From assembly GCF_009856355.1 (NCBI RefSeq), contig NZ_WMEW01000002.1, forward strand, positions 124,001 through 188,000: DNA of 64,000 bases, read 5' to 3'. A program made the translations under genes and the position numbers. The notes under the pieces are model-generated. The model made no database searches. It was not told the origin of the DNA and saw only the letters and a list, made by a program, of their open reading frames with translations. The stretch is from Halobacillus litoralis (GTDB lineage: Bacteria; Bacillota; Bacilli; Bacillales; Halobacillaceae). Positions 16,809-23,711 of this stretch are shown here, one piece after another (within the stretch, counting starts at the first letter, position 1; each line of letters begins with the position of its first letter).

Positions 16809-17397
16809 AACGACAAAAATGACACCGGCGGCCCGGCGGATTCTGGATACCGCTTCAGAGCTGTTTTATTCCAAAGGCATCCATGCTGTAGGTGTGGAAA
16901 CAATCGCAAGTGAAGCTGGTGTAACCAAGAAGACCCTGTATGACCGATTCGGATCTAAAGACCAGCTTATTGTGGCGTACTTGGAAGAGCGGGATCAAAA
17001 GTGGAGAGAGCACCTGTTCTCCAGCATGGACGAAGTTCCGGACGATCAGCCGCTGGATAAAATCCTGCGTATTTTCGATGCCCTTGAAAACTGGATGAGC
17101 ACACGGAACAAAAGAGGCTGCGCTTTCGTGAATGCGCTGGCTGAACTTTCTGAAGAAACCCATCCAGGCCGAAAGGTGATTATTGAAGAGAAAAAGTGGC
17201 TGAAGGAATTGTTTGTCTCCCTTTTGGAACAACTGCAGCTGGAAAATCCCGATCCAATAGCAGAACAATTGTTTATTCTTCACGAAGGCTTAATGGTGAC
17301 CTATTCCCTTGATATTTACGAACGAGGGACAGCAGGAGCAAAAGAAACGGTACAAAAGCTCATTGAAACCGCAGACCATAAAAAAGAGGAAGCCTGA
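16801..17397 (+). CDS. TetR/AcrR family transcriptional regulator
   Basis: The 198-residue protein has an N-terminal TetR helix-turn-helix (RRILDTASELFYSKGIHAVG then IASEAGVTKKTLYDRFGSKD) and a divergent ligand-binding domain (NKRGCAFVNALAELSEETHP). The preferred start is a GTG at 16801 after TGGAGGTGG; an ATG at 16786 coincides with that ribosome site. The gene overlaps the EamA transporter stop and likely represses both genes through the paired operators at 15814-15864. Its stop codon lies inside a terminator hairpin. Confidence 0.9.
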   Translation: MGETTKMTPAARRILDTASELFYSKGIHAVGVETIASEAGVTKKTLYDRFGSKDQLIVAYLEERDQKWREHLFSSMDEVPDDQPLDKILRIFDALENWMSTRNKRGCAFVNALAELSEETHPGRKVIIEEKKWLKELFVSLLEQLQLENPDPIAEQLFILHEGLMVTYSLDIYERGTAGAKETVQKLIETADHKKEEA

Positions 17398-17414
17398 ATA
17401 TCAGGCTTCCTCTT
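17384..17414 (+). terminator. Terminator hairpin, left copy of a duplicated hairpin
   Basis: Perfect hairpin with arms AAGAGGAAGCCTGA and TCAGGCTTCCTCTT around ATA. It overlaps the TetR stop codon. Nearly the same hairpin recurs at 17812-17842 on the far side of an inserted repeat element. Confidence 0.8.
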
Positions 17415-17811
17415 CAGCTTGTAAAGAAACCCCTGTTTCTTTACAAGCTTTTTTCTTTATTACCGCCGGGAGCGTAAGCCCCTTCCCTTTCCGCGGACGA
17501 GCGCCCGAGCTTCCTCGCAAAACCCACGCTCGGCGATCTCGGACCACTCGTTCTTCCGCAGGAGTGGAAGGGGTATCGCTCCTTGGAAGTTCTTTTTCAT
17601 ATTCCAGCAGGCAGCCGTCCTCAGCGCCTGTTCTTATCCTTTTTCTTTTCCACGCAAGCGGCCACAGCACAGCCCATGCCGTTCTTTTGAACCTGCGAAC
17701 CTACGGAGGGCGTGCCCGCTGCATTCATCCACCGATAAGCGGATGTGACCCTTTACACGACTAATGGACAACTCAAACTGGTTAACACAGGCTTTTTCTA
17801 CAGCCAAAAGA
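17415..17811. mobile_element. Non-coding repeat element (copy 1) between two copies of one terminator hairpin
   Basis: About 395 bases without a gene, flanked on both sides by a 31-base hairpin (17384-17414 and 17812-17842, two mismatches), as expected if the target hairpin was duplicated on insertion. The ends are weakly inverted: left AGCTTGTAAAGAAACCCCTG, and right, read inverted, GGCTGTAGAAAAAGCCTGTG. Inside, 17462-17568 (minus strand) carries the core CTCCTGCGG...CGAGGAAGCTCGGGCG...CCGCGG pattern, and 17700-17745 a plus-strand fragment of the same family. A hairpin with arms AGCTTGTAAAGAAAC and GTTTCTTTACAAGCT and a T-run sits at the left end. Confidence 0.6.
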
Positions 17812-17842
17812 GGAAGCCTGAATATGAAGCTTCCTCTTTTTT
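17812..17842 (-). terminator. Terminator hairpin, right copy of the duplicated hairpin
   Basis: AAAAGAGGAAGCCTGAATAT followed by GAAGCTTCCTCTTTT, two bases different from the left copy; it now serves the yoaT-like gene on the minus strand. Confidence 0.7.
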
Positions 17843-17844
17843 GC

Positions 17845-18669
17845 TCATACAGCCTCTGTTTCCTTCTCCTCACCTGTTCCTGAACGCTTTCCCTTAACAT
17901 GCTTCAAGAGAGCAACAATAAGAAAACTGACAATTACAAGCAGCAGCCAGGAGCTTATCTTCCCCACGTGAACAACCCTCCAGGATTCCTGCTGGCCCGG
18001 ATACTGCCACGCACCGAAAAATGTTGCAATGTTTTCAGCAATCCAGATAAAAAAGCCGATCAGGACAAAGGACAGAACAAGCGGCATTGAATATTCCCGC
18101 CCATGAACAATATAAGTTACCCGTGTCCGAATAAACAGGAGAACGACAAGGGATGCGAGCCACCAGCGGATATCAATCCAGAAGTGATGAAAGAAGAAAT
18201 TGAGGTAAACCACCCCTGCCAAACCTCCGGCCAAAAGGGAGGAAGGCCAGTGAACCAACTGTACGTCCAGTCTCCTCCAAGCCTGACACAGATAACTGGC
18301 TACACTGGCATACATAAATCCGCTGTACAACGGGACTCCCCAGACCTTACTGTATCCGGGCTCCGGATATGACCACGAACCCATGTGCACTTTAAAGATT
18401 TCCAGTGCCAGACCGATGACGTGAAAAAGCGTGATCACCTTCAGTTCATCTTTTGTTTCAAGACCGGACCGAAGCATCAGCCACTGCATCAGTAAGAAGA
18501 AGATCAACAGCCAGTCATAACGTGGAAGAACAGGCAGCGGGAATACCTGCGTAACTGCAAGCGCCGCAAATATTATAACCGGAAATATGCATGATAGTGC
18601 CTGCTGCCAGCCAAAGTGAAAAAGCTGCTGCACAGCGTCTGACACCTTATGAAAACATCTATGTTTCAT
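17845..18669 (-). CDS. yoaT: DUF817 integral membrane protein, YoaT-like
   Basis: A protein of 274 residues with about eight hydrophobic segments. Family features include FGWQQALSCIFPVIIFAALA, YDWLLIFFLLMQWLMLRSGL, LEIFKVHMGSWSYPEPGY and WGVPLYSGFMYASVASYLCQ, which match DUF817 (B. subtilis YoaT). The function is unknown. I choose the ATG at 18669, eight bases after AGAGG; an ATG at 18678 abuts the site. It overlaps the upstream XRE-regulator gene and is the last gene of a three-gene operon in yoaS-yozG-yoaT order. Confidence 0.85.
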   Translation of the reverse strand: MKHRCFHKVSDAVQQLFHFGWQQALSCIFPVIIFAALAVTQVFPLPVLPRYDWLLIFFLLMQWLMLRSGLETKDELKVITLFHVIGLALEIFKVHMGSWSYPEPGYSKVWGVPLYSGFMYASVASYLCQAWRRLDVQLVHWPSSLLAGGLAGVVYLNFFFHHFWIDIRWWLASLVVLLFIRTRVTYIVHGREYSMPLVLSFVLIGFFIWIAENIATFFGAWQYPGQQESWRVVHVGKISSWLLLVIVSFLIVALLKHVKGKRSGTGEEKETEAV

Positions 18670-18880
18670 CACGTTCATCCTCTACATACTCCAACAAATC
18701 ACCAGGCTGGCAGTCCAAGGCTTTACAAATGGCTTCCAGGGTGGAAAAACGGACGGCCTTCGCTTTTCCATTTTTCAAAATGGAAAGGTTGGCCAACGTT
18801 ATCCCCACTTTATCCGCCAGTTCTGTCACACTCATCTTCCTTTTCGCAAGCATCACATCTATATGAACCTTCACCGCCAT
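18659..18880 (-). CDS. yozG: XRE-family small DNA-binding protein, YozG-like
   Basis: A 73-residue protein that is almost entirely one Cro/C1-type helix-turn-helix: VTELADKVGITLANLSILKN, then FSTLEAICKALDCQPGDLLE. Proteins of this size often sit beside a DUF2975 membrane protein and are thought to regulate it; that arrangement is seen here. It lies nine bases after the DUF2975 gene and overlaps the DUF817 gene. The operator is not identified; a TATCGA-TTATCGA direct repeat at 19389-19405 upstream of the operon is a candidate. Confidence 0.85.
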   Translation of the reverse strand: MAVKVHIDVMLAKRKMSVTELADKVGITLANLSILKNGKAKAVRFSTLEAICKALDCQPGDLLEYVEDERDET

Positions 18881-18889
18881 CTCATCACC

Positions 18890-19360
18890 TCACACCGTCA
18901 GATCATTTTCTTTTTTCATTTCAAGTGCCTGCTTCAGCAGGGCCTGCAGGACCGCAGCGAAAACGCCTATGACAAAGGACGCTGCCATGAAGGCAAGGCC
19001 GGCGGCAATCAATCCAGGAGCATCATCCACTTCCCCTGCTCTGTAAAAGAACGGAAACACCAGCACATAGATCGCACTGACCGCAAAAGCACTCCGCTTG
19101 ATTTTGGCTAATGAGTGTACCGACGCCTCGGAAAATGCCGCTTCTTTTTCAATCAGCCGCAGCAGGCGGAGGGCCTCGTATAAGGCAGTGAAAAAAGGAA
19201 CAGCCGCTGCATACATCCCGATCACCACAGGATAATGCGAACCCCACATCCCCCTTGCTCCCCCTTCTGTCCAAGGAAGCAGAAACACGCATAAAACCAG
19301 CACTCCCAGTCCCAGCACATAAAGAACAGCCGTTAAAAATATCGTCGATCCTTTTTTCAC
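18890..19360 (-). CDS. yoaS: DUF2975 membrane protein, YoaS-like
   Basis: The product of 156 residues has four membrane segments: IFLTAVLYVLGLGVLVLCVF, VVIGMYAAAVPFFTALYEAL, FAVSAIYVLVFPFFYRAG, and a final one near GLIAAGLAFMAASFVIGVFA. This is the DUF2975 pattern, and the C-terminal EMKKENDLTV is typical. I place the start at a GTG (19360) following GGGGGGAGG; upstream codons lack a ribosome site and exceed the usual family length of about 160. First gene of the yoaS-yozG-yoaT-like operon. Confidence 0.85.
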   Translation of the reverse strand: MKKGSTIFLTAVLYVLGLGVLVLCVFLLPWTEGGARGMWGSHYPVVIGMYAAAVPFFTALYEALRLLRLIEKEAAFSEASVHSLAKIKRSAFAVSAIYVLVFPFFYRAGEVDDAPGLIAAGLAFMAASFVIGVFAAVLQALLKQALEMKKENDLTV

Positions 19361-19454
19361 TTTCCTCCCCCCATTCTTGTTTTCTATTTTATCGATATAT
19401 TTATCGAAAAACAATAAATTTTTATTCTTAATCAATATTCATATCTTTGCAGGA

Positions 19455-19622
19455 CAAGTTCTCTATTGACCCATCAGCATCTCCGTACGTATAACATCAA
19501 AAAGGTAAGCCCTCTCCATCGTCGGTGAGAAAACCAATCAGCTCCTGGCTGATCAAGAAAGGTGGGAGAAACTCCTCAAAAAAGCAGGACAAGCTGTATC
19601 AAACGAACTCTCCAAAACATAA
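19455..19622 (+). pseudogene. C-terminal remnant of a lost gene, possibly IclR-type regulator
   Basis: The last 37 codons before a TAA at 19620-19622 read ALSIVGEKTNQLLADQERW then EKLLKKAGQAVSNELSKT. A neighbouring frame just upstream reads PISISVRITSKR. Joined by a frameshift, these resemble the end of IclR-family regulators (S-I-S-x-P...R-I-T, then a final helix ending E-I-S-x-x-L). No N-terminal part is present. A perfect terminator hairpin follows immediately and was itself split by a repeat element, so this was once a complete transcription unit. The family guess is tentative. Confidence 0.35.
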
Positions 19623-20062
19623 CAAAAAGACCGCTGTCCCCGCGAGGCCACTGAAAAACTGAGGATTTGTGAAAGGTAGAATTCAAAAAAGCGGATTGTA
19701 TGGATAAAATATTCCATGCAATCCGCTTTTCTTCTATTTTCACCTTCGAGACCCGAAGATGAAACAACCTCATATCCGTGTCTATGCTTTAATTCACTAT
19801 TCTTCGCTTCAAAGAAAATCACTCTTTTTAGATAGGCCACCGTTGATTCCACGATGAGCGTTCGATGGTGACGCCTGCGGGAACAGCGCGAGCCGAAGAT
19901 CCACTTGGTCAAGTGATCTTCTTGACCAAGTTAGCTGAGGCCGTGCCCGCGGCAAGCATCCATCGACAAGCGATTCGTGAGAATCAACAACAACCTTTAA
20001 CCACTTCTCTTGATAGGAAAAGGAGTTTTTCAGTGGCCACGTCCCCGCAGCGGTCTTTTTGT
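19622..20062. mobile_element. Terminator-inserted repeat element, copy A, with 8-bp target duplication
   Basis: The element proper (19644-20040, 397 bases) has inverted ends: left GAGGCCACTGAAAAACT, right AGTTTTTCAGTGGCCAC. It is flanked by the direct repeat GTCCCCGC (19636-19643 and 20041-20048). Removing the element and one repeat restores a perfect hairpin with arms AAAAAGACCGCTG and CAGCGGTCTTTTT, i.e. a Rho-independent terminator. The element carries no gene. It holds its own hairpin (19685-19730), a conserved block starting CTTCGAGACCCGAA (19746-19784) and the core repeat (19853-19981). It is best read as a MITE-like non-autonomous element. Confidence 0.75.
19685..19730. terminator. Element-internal terminator-like hairpin (copy A)
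   Basis: Arms AAAAAAGCGGATTG and CAATCCGCTTTT, with ATGGA/TCCAT extending the stem. In copy B the same stem has CGG/CCG where this has TTG/CAA, a compensatory change. Confidence 0.6.
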
Positions 20063-20156
20063 AGATGAACTTTATATTCCCCTATCTTCCCAGAAACCGA
20101 AAAACTCTCCTGCACCCTTTCCTTCCATTCTTCACGCCATCACTTGGGATGGTCAC

Positions 20157-20284
20157 AAGGAGCGTTCGGTGGTGACGCCTGCGGGAACAGCACAAGCCGG
20201 AGATCCACTAGGGCATGTGTTCTTCCTGTCCAAGTCAGCGGAGGCCGTGCCCGCGGCAAGCAGCCACCAATAAGCGGAACGCGA
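20157..20284 (+). repeat. Core intergenic repeat, solitary copy
   Basis: About 128 bases closely matching the core in copy A: AGCGTTCGGTGGTGACGCCT...GCGGGAACAGC...GAGGCCGTGCCCGCGGCAAG...AAGCGGAACG. No inverted ends or target duplication are evident around it. The rest of 20063-20351 holds nothing I can identify. Confidence 0.65.
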
Positions 20285-20351
20285 CCTGCACATATCCTGC
20301 AAAAAGGAGTATTTTCCAGACCCATTGGACCGAAGCACCGTTTTCCGCCCT

Positions 20352-21149
20352 TTACACACGGGCTTTCACGTCATCGACAATAGACGTAATGATGTGAAAG
20401 GAATCCCATTCTCCATCAGAATAAGAAATGATCGGGTAGGCCTTCGGGAACAGCTTCTCCTGGATGGCTCGATTGGACAGCCCTGATTCATGAAGATGCT
20501 TAACTTCTCCATAGAGATATTGGAGATGATCCAGCTTCTCTTCCATCCGGCTGCGGCCGTCCGCTATGTATCCGGCATGCCCACAAAACATCGGTCCAAA
20601 GTCGTACGTCAGCAGTTTTTGAATGGAATTCATAATCCCGGGGATGGATTCATCACGCATGATCACCTTGGTTTTCGGCCGTACGAACAAGTCTCCTGAA
20701 AATAAAAGGCCACGGTCTTTATTGAACAGCGACACATGATCCTCAGCATGTCCGGGGGTTTCAATCACTTCCCAGTCCATGCGCAGGGAGGAAAGATGCT
20801 TAGGGTACGGAACCGGGTGAAAAGCATCGCGCAGGCCCCACGTCTTCCTCCGATATTCCGGATAAGGAGCAAACGTCATACACGTATCGATCCCGGATGG
20901 ATGAACGTAAATCGGCGTATCCCCGTGCTCCTCCAGCCAGGATGCTGTTCCTGTATGATCTTCATGGCTGTGTGTCAGAGCTGCCAATTCTATCGAAATG
21001 CTTTCATAAAATGAAAGGAGTTCATGTTCAAAATGGCGGGTCCCTGTATCCACGATCATACCATCCACATAATACGCAAACACAGGACCCATATGAGGGA
21101 CGACCATCTCTACACACGTGACTTTCTCTTTCTCATAGACCTGAAACAT
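20352..21149 (-). CDS. MBL-fold metallo-hydrolase under a FadR-type operator
   Basis: The protein of 265 residues has the metallo-beta-lactamase motif LTHSHEDHTG (H-x-H-x-D-H), VIETPGHAEDHVSL for the third ligand histidine, LLFSGDLFV with the bridging Asp, and a later FCGHAGY. The C-terminal part (GLSNRAIQEKLFPKAYPIIS) resembles the extra domain of YqjP-like hydrolases. The substrate may be a thioester or similar, but this is not shown. The start is an ATG (21149) eight bases after AAGGAG. A perfect FadR-type palindrome lies 32 bases upstream, which suggests a link to fatty-acid catabolism. Confidence 0.82.
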   Translation of the reverse strand: MFQVYEKEKVTCVEMVVPHMGPVFAYYVDGMIVDTGTRHFEHELLSFYESISIELAALTHSHEDHTGTASWLEEHGDTPIYVHPSGIDTCMTFAPYPEYRRKTWGLRDAFHPVPYPKHLSSLRMDWEVIETPGHAEDHVSLFNKDRGLLFSGDLFVRPKTKVIMRDESIPGIMNSIQKLLTYDFGPMFCGHAGYIADGRSRMEEKLDHLQYLYGEVKHLHESGLSNRAIQEKLFPKAYPIISYSDGEWDSFHIITSIVDDVKARV

Positions 21150-21180
21150 ACGAACCACTCCTTCTATGGATTCTGTCCCT

Positions 21181-21216
21181 ATTGTAACATGAATGAATAG
21201 TCATTCATGTTACAAT
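21181..21216 (-). promoter_or_regulatory. FadR-type operator, 36-base palindrome
   Basis: Two perfect 16-base arms (ATTGTAACATGAATGA and TCATTCATGTTACAAT) surround ATAG. The centre, TGAATGAATAGTCATTCA (21190-21207), matches the B. subtilis FadR consensus TGAATGANTANTCATTCA at every fixed position. Confidence 0.8.
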
Positions 21217-21481
21217 GAAAACATCAACAAATAAATTAGTCTCTGCCGTAGAAGTGATTCCTCCTTTACTGCCGGAATCACAGGGCCCCGATCCGTCTGG
21301 AAAAACATGCGTTTTCCAGTGACTCCAAAGGAGCAATCACCAATACTTAATCATGGATAGGATTTTCCCCAGGCAGGCGGCAGTGACGCAGCTTGGACTG
21401 TTCTTTCGAAACGGCGAAGGAGCTATGCCAACCTTTCTCTATCATCACAGCGTAAAGCTGCCTTCCCACAGGCACCGGCAC

Positions 21482-21670
21482 GAGGAGCGTTCGGTGGTGA
21501 CGCCTGCGGAAACAGCGCGAGCCGAAGATCCACTTGGTCAAATGGTTTTCTTGACCAAGTCAGCTGAGGCCGTGCCCGTGGCAAGCAGCCATCGATAAGC
21601 GGAACGTGCCCTCTCAACATGACATACGGACGACTCTAACTGGATAAGACGAACTTTTTCTACAGACTGA
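21482..21670 (+). repeat. Core intergenic repeat plus element-like right end (copy 3)
   Basis: The core (21482-21609) is nearly identical to that in copy A, including an uninterrupted stem CTTGGTCAA...TTGACCAAG. After it comes GGACGACTCTAACTGG...CTTTTTCTACAGACTG (to about 21670), a tail shared with the right end of copy 1 (GGACAACTCAAACTGG...CTTTTTCTACAGCC). The tail abuts the yqkE terminator hairpin. The left part of this intergenic stretch (21217-21481) holds a small hairpin with arms CTGGAAAA and TTTTCCAG at 21298-21320 and nothing else I can name. Confidence 0.55.
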
Positions 21671-21707
21671 AAAAATAAGCACCCCTCAGGGGAGTGCTTA
21701 TTTTTTG
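21671..21707 (-). terminator. yqkE terminator
   Basis: Arms AAAAAATAAGCAC and GTGCTTATTTTTT around a C/G-rich centre, overlapping the last codons of yqkE and abutting the repeat element. Confidence 0.85.
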
Positions 21708-21922
21708 AAAGTTTTCCAATCGAGTTCACTCTCATTAAGAAGCTCTTCAAAACTCTTGTTGGCTTCCCGGCGCTTCCTCTCTTCCATCCGGCGCTGTTTT
21801 TCCTGCGCTTCCCGCTCCGCTGCCTGCTGCTTCCATTCATTCTGCTTCGACTTGAGTTTGGATAAAACATCGGCGTTCAGCTGGGAACCAAGCGAGCCTT
21901 CTTCCAGTTTTTTCTTACTCAT
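21698..21922 (-). CDS. yqkE: DUF3886 protein YqkE
   Basis: A 74-residue, highly charged protein with a long predicted coiled coil (WKQQAAEREAQEKQRRMEER) and the C-terminal motif SFEELLNESELDWKTFKK, typical of YqkE. It lies directly after yqkB with a four-base overlap, as in other Bacillaceae. Function unknown. Identification rests on this motif and the neighbour. Confidence 0.8.
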   Translation of the reverse strand: MSKKKLEEGSLGSQLNADVLSKLKSKQNEWKQQAAEREAQEKQRRMEERKRREANKSFEELLNESELDWKTFKK

Positions 21923-22251
21923 ATCGTCGCTCCTTCTTTCACGTCTTTGATCGGGATGATTGGATTCAGGATACCATCAGGGCTGGAAAGACGGAAGGTT
22001 CCACGGACAAAATCAAGCTTCATATCCTTTTTAAAGAAAATGGCCTGCTGGTTGTCAATAATGACCGGGTAATCCTCATTTTCCACTCGCTCATCCGTCG
22101 TCCGTTCTTCATGCTCCAGACGGATGGTCGGGAGTCCGTTCACTCCGCAGCCACACCCTTCGGTATCATAAAAGAGGCGGAGGATCGGCCGGCCGGCTTC
22201 CTGTATCTGCTCAAGCTGTTGTTTGGCTTCATCTGTGATGCGTAATTTCAT
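21919..22251 (-). CDS. yqkB: YqkB, HesB/IscA-like iron-sulphur biosynthesis domain protein
   Basis: A 110-residue protein of the HesB/IscA-like fold as found in YqkB. It starts KLRITDEAKQQLEQIQ and has FYDTEGCGCGVNGLP, whose closely spaced Cys pair differs from the three-cysteine pattern of true A-type carriers, so iron-sulphur scaffold activity is uncertain. GGAGG precedes the ATG. The gene overlaps yqkE and follows polYB by 62 bases, reproducing the yqjW...yqkB...yqkE order of B. subtilis with intervening genes missing. Confidence 0.85.
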   Translation of the reverse strand: MKLRITDEAKQQLEQIQEAGRPILRLFYDTEGCGCGVNGLPTIRLEHEERTTDERVENEDYPVIIDNQQAIFFKKDMKLDFVRGTFRLSSPDGILNPIIPIKDVKEGATI

Positions 22252-22313
22252 TATTCATCCCTCCTGTCCCTCTATTGTAAAAAATCCTTTTGCAAAGAAC
22301 AATCGTTTTGATT

Positions 22314-23582
22314 TTATTCGGCAAAATGACCGCCAACTAGACGGCTGCGATGTCGAGCTGTGCCGGCGTCGGTCCAGGAAACCGCCCGAAGCAGCATATC
22401 CTGACCGAACCGTTCCCGGATCTCATCCATGACATACCCGAGATCGCGTTTTTTATCCCTTCCTTGATCAAACAAGTCCAGCTGAACACTGGCGTCCTCA
22501 GTGATATTCCCGAGCGAAATGGATATCCGGCGGACGACTCCTCCGTTATAAAAGCGGTGGAACAAAGTCAAACAGGCGTGATAAATGTCCATCGTAATAC
22601 TTGTCGGCTGATTGATGGATACAGACCGGTGAAAACCGCTGCCGTCCTCCCTTTTACTGTAGCCGATGCCGAGGGAAATTGTACGGCCGGCGTGTCCTTT
22701 TCGACGCGCACGACGTGCAACTTCCTCGCACATTTCTAAAATGACATACTTCACTTCCTCCGGATAGTCCCTGAGCAGGATCTGACTTTTTCCATAGCTG
22801 ACCTGCCCATGGATGATCGGGGCTCCCGGGTCGGATAAATCGATCCCGTTCGCATGGTAATAAAGCTGATTGCCCATCACACCAAACGCTTTTTCCAGAC
22901 GCTCCAGTGGGAATCGGGCCAGCTGCCCGACAGACCAGATCCCCATCCGGTTCAACCGGTGCTCCATACGCGGCCCGATCCCCCACATTTCCGACAAGGG
23001 AGCTACAGGCCACAGTTTTTCCCGGAAATTTTCAAACGTCCAGCGCGCCACACCCTTCTTCTTCGCTTCTAAATCAAGACACAGCTTCGATAACAGCATG
23101 TTCGGTCCGATTCCGATGGCCGCATCGAGGTGGAACGTTTCTTTCAGCTCATCAATAATCATCTGAGCAGTCTGCTCGGGACTGCCGAACTTCCCTTTGT
23201 TCCATCCCACCTCCAAAAAGCTTTCGTCCACACTGTACGTATGAATCTTCTCTTTCGGGACGAATTTATGAAAGAGGTGGGTGACTTGTGTCGACACCTC
23301 TAAATATTTCCTCATCTGGGCAGACACAATCACAATGTCCGGGGAAGATGGGATTTCAAATAGACGGCTTCCCGTGCGGATGCCGTACTTCTGCTTCATG
23401 GCGGGTGTAGCTGCAAGAACGACGCTGCCTCTCCGGTTCATATCCGCCACGACAGCGAGCGGACAGGTTAAAGGGTCAAGACCGCGGTCAATAGCCGCAC
23501 AGCTGGCGTAAAAACTTTTCATATCTACACAGAGGATTCCACGGTCCGGATAACGGCTGTAGTCCATACTCGGTTGGCTCAT
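22314..23582 (-). CDS. polYB: Y-family DNA polymerase PolY2 (YqjW/UvrX type)
   Basis: A 422-residue error-prone translesion polymerase. The palm begins CVDMKSFYASCAAIDRGLDP with the first catalytic Asp; the acidic pair is in YSVDESFLEVGW. A helix-hairpin-helix (MWGIGPRMEHRLNRMGI) and little-finger domain follow. Near the C-terminus VQLDLFD is a sliding-clamp binding motif. The long basal region and DRGLDPLTCPLAVVAD are typical of the UvrX/YqjW branch rather than DinB. A LexA-type box lies in its promoter, so SOS induction is expected, as for B. subtilis yqjW. AAAGGAGGAGGG precedes the ATG. Confidence 0.92.
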   Translation of the reverse strand: MSQPSMDYSRYPDRGILCVDMKSFYASCAAIDRGLDPLTCPLAVVADMNRRGSVVLAATPAMKQKYGIRTGSRLFEIPSSPDIVIVSAQMRKYLEVSTQVTHLFHKFVPKEKIHTYSVDESFLEVGWNKGKFGSPEQTAQMIIDELKETFHLDAAIGIGPNMLLSKLCLDLEAKKKGVARWTFENFREKLWPVAPLSEMWGIGPRMEHRLNRMGIWSVGQLARFPLERLEKAFGVMGNQLYYHANGIDLSDPGAPIIHGQVSYGKSQILLRDYPEEVKYVILEMCEEVARRARRKGHAGRTISLGIGYSKREDGSGFHRSVSINQPTSITMDIYHACLTLFHRFYNGGVVRRISISLGNITEDASVQLDLFDQGRDKKRDLGYVMDEIRERFGQDMLLRAVSWTDAGTARHRSRLVGGHFAE

Positions 23583-23615
23583 GTCCCTCCTCCTTTAGTT
23601 TTTACTACTAGTATG

Positions 23616-23629
23616 CGAATATATGTTCG
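23616..23629 (-). promoter_or_regulatory. LexA (SOS) box in the polYB promoter
   Basis: CGAATATATGTTCG, one mismatch from CGAAC-N4-GTTCG. It lies in the 17-base spacer between TTGCAA and CATACT on the minus strand, where LexA would block RNA polymerase. Confidence 0.75.
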
Positions 23630-23671
23630 CGTTTGCAAGTTCCAATTCCTGTCACACTGCTTTCAAGCATG

Positions 23672-23701
23672 AAAAAACCCCCGGACAGCAGGCCCGGAGG
23701 G
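23672..23701 (-). terminator. Terminator of the yqjP-yqjQ operon
   Basis: Minus-strand arms CCTCCGG and CCGGGGG followed by TTTTTT. Confidence 0.8.
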
Positions 23702-23711
23702 AAGAGAAAAA

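Noticed and set aside
17309..17764. Open frame of 151 codons through the tetR end and repeat element
   Set aside because: It crosses the terminator and the GC-rich repeat; serine/arginine-rich translation is typical of repeat DNA.
19857..21600. Direct repeats considered as a CRISPR array
   Set aside because: Units are about 128 bases, few, irregularly spaced and nested in inverted-repeat elements, and no cas genes are near.
22314..23582. Possibility that the polymerase is a phage-borne UvrX
   Set aside because: It lies in yqjW-like order with yqkB and yqkE and has no phage genes around it, so a chromosomal polYB is the better reading.
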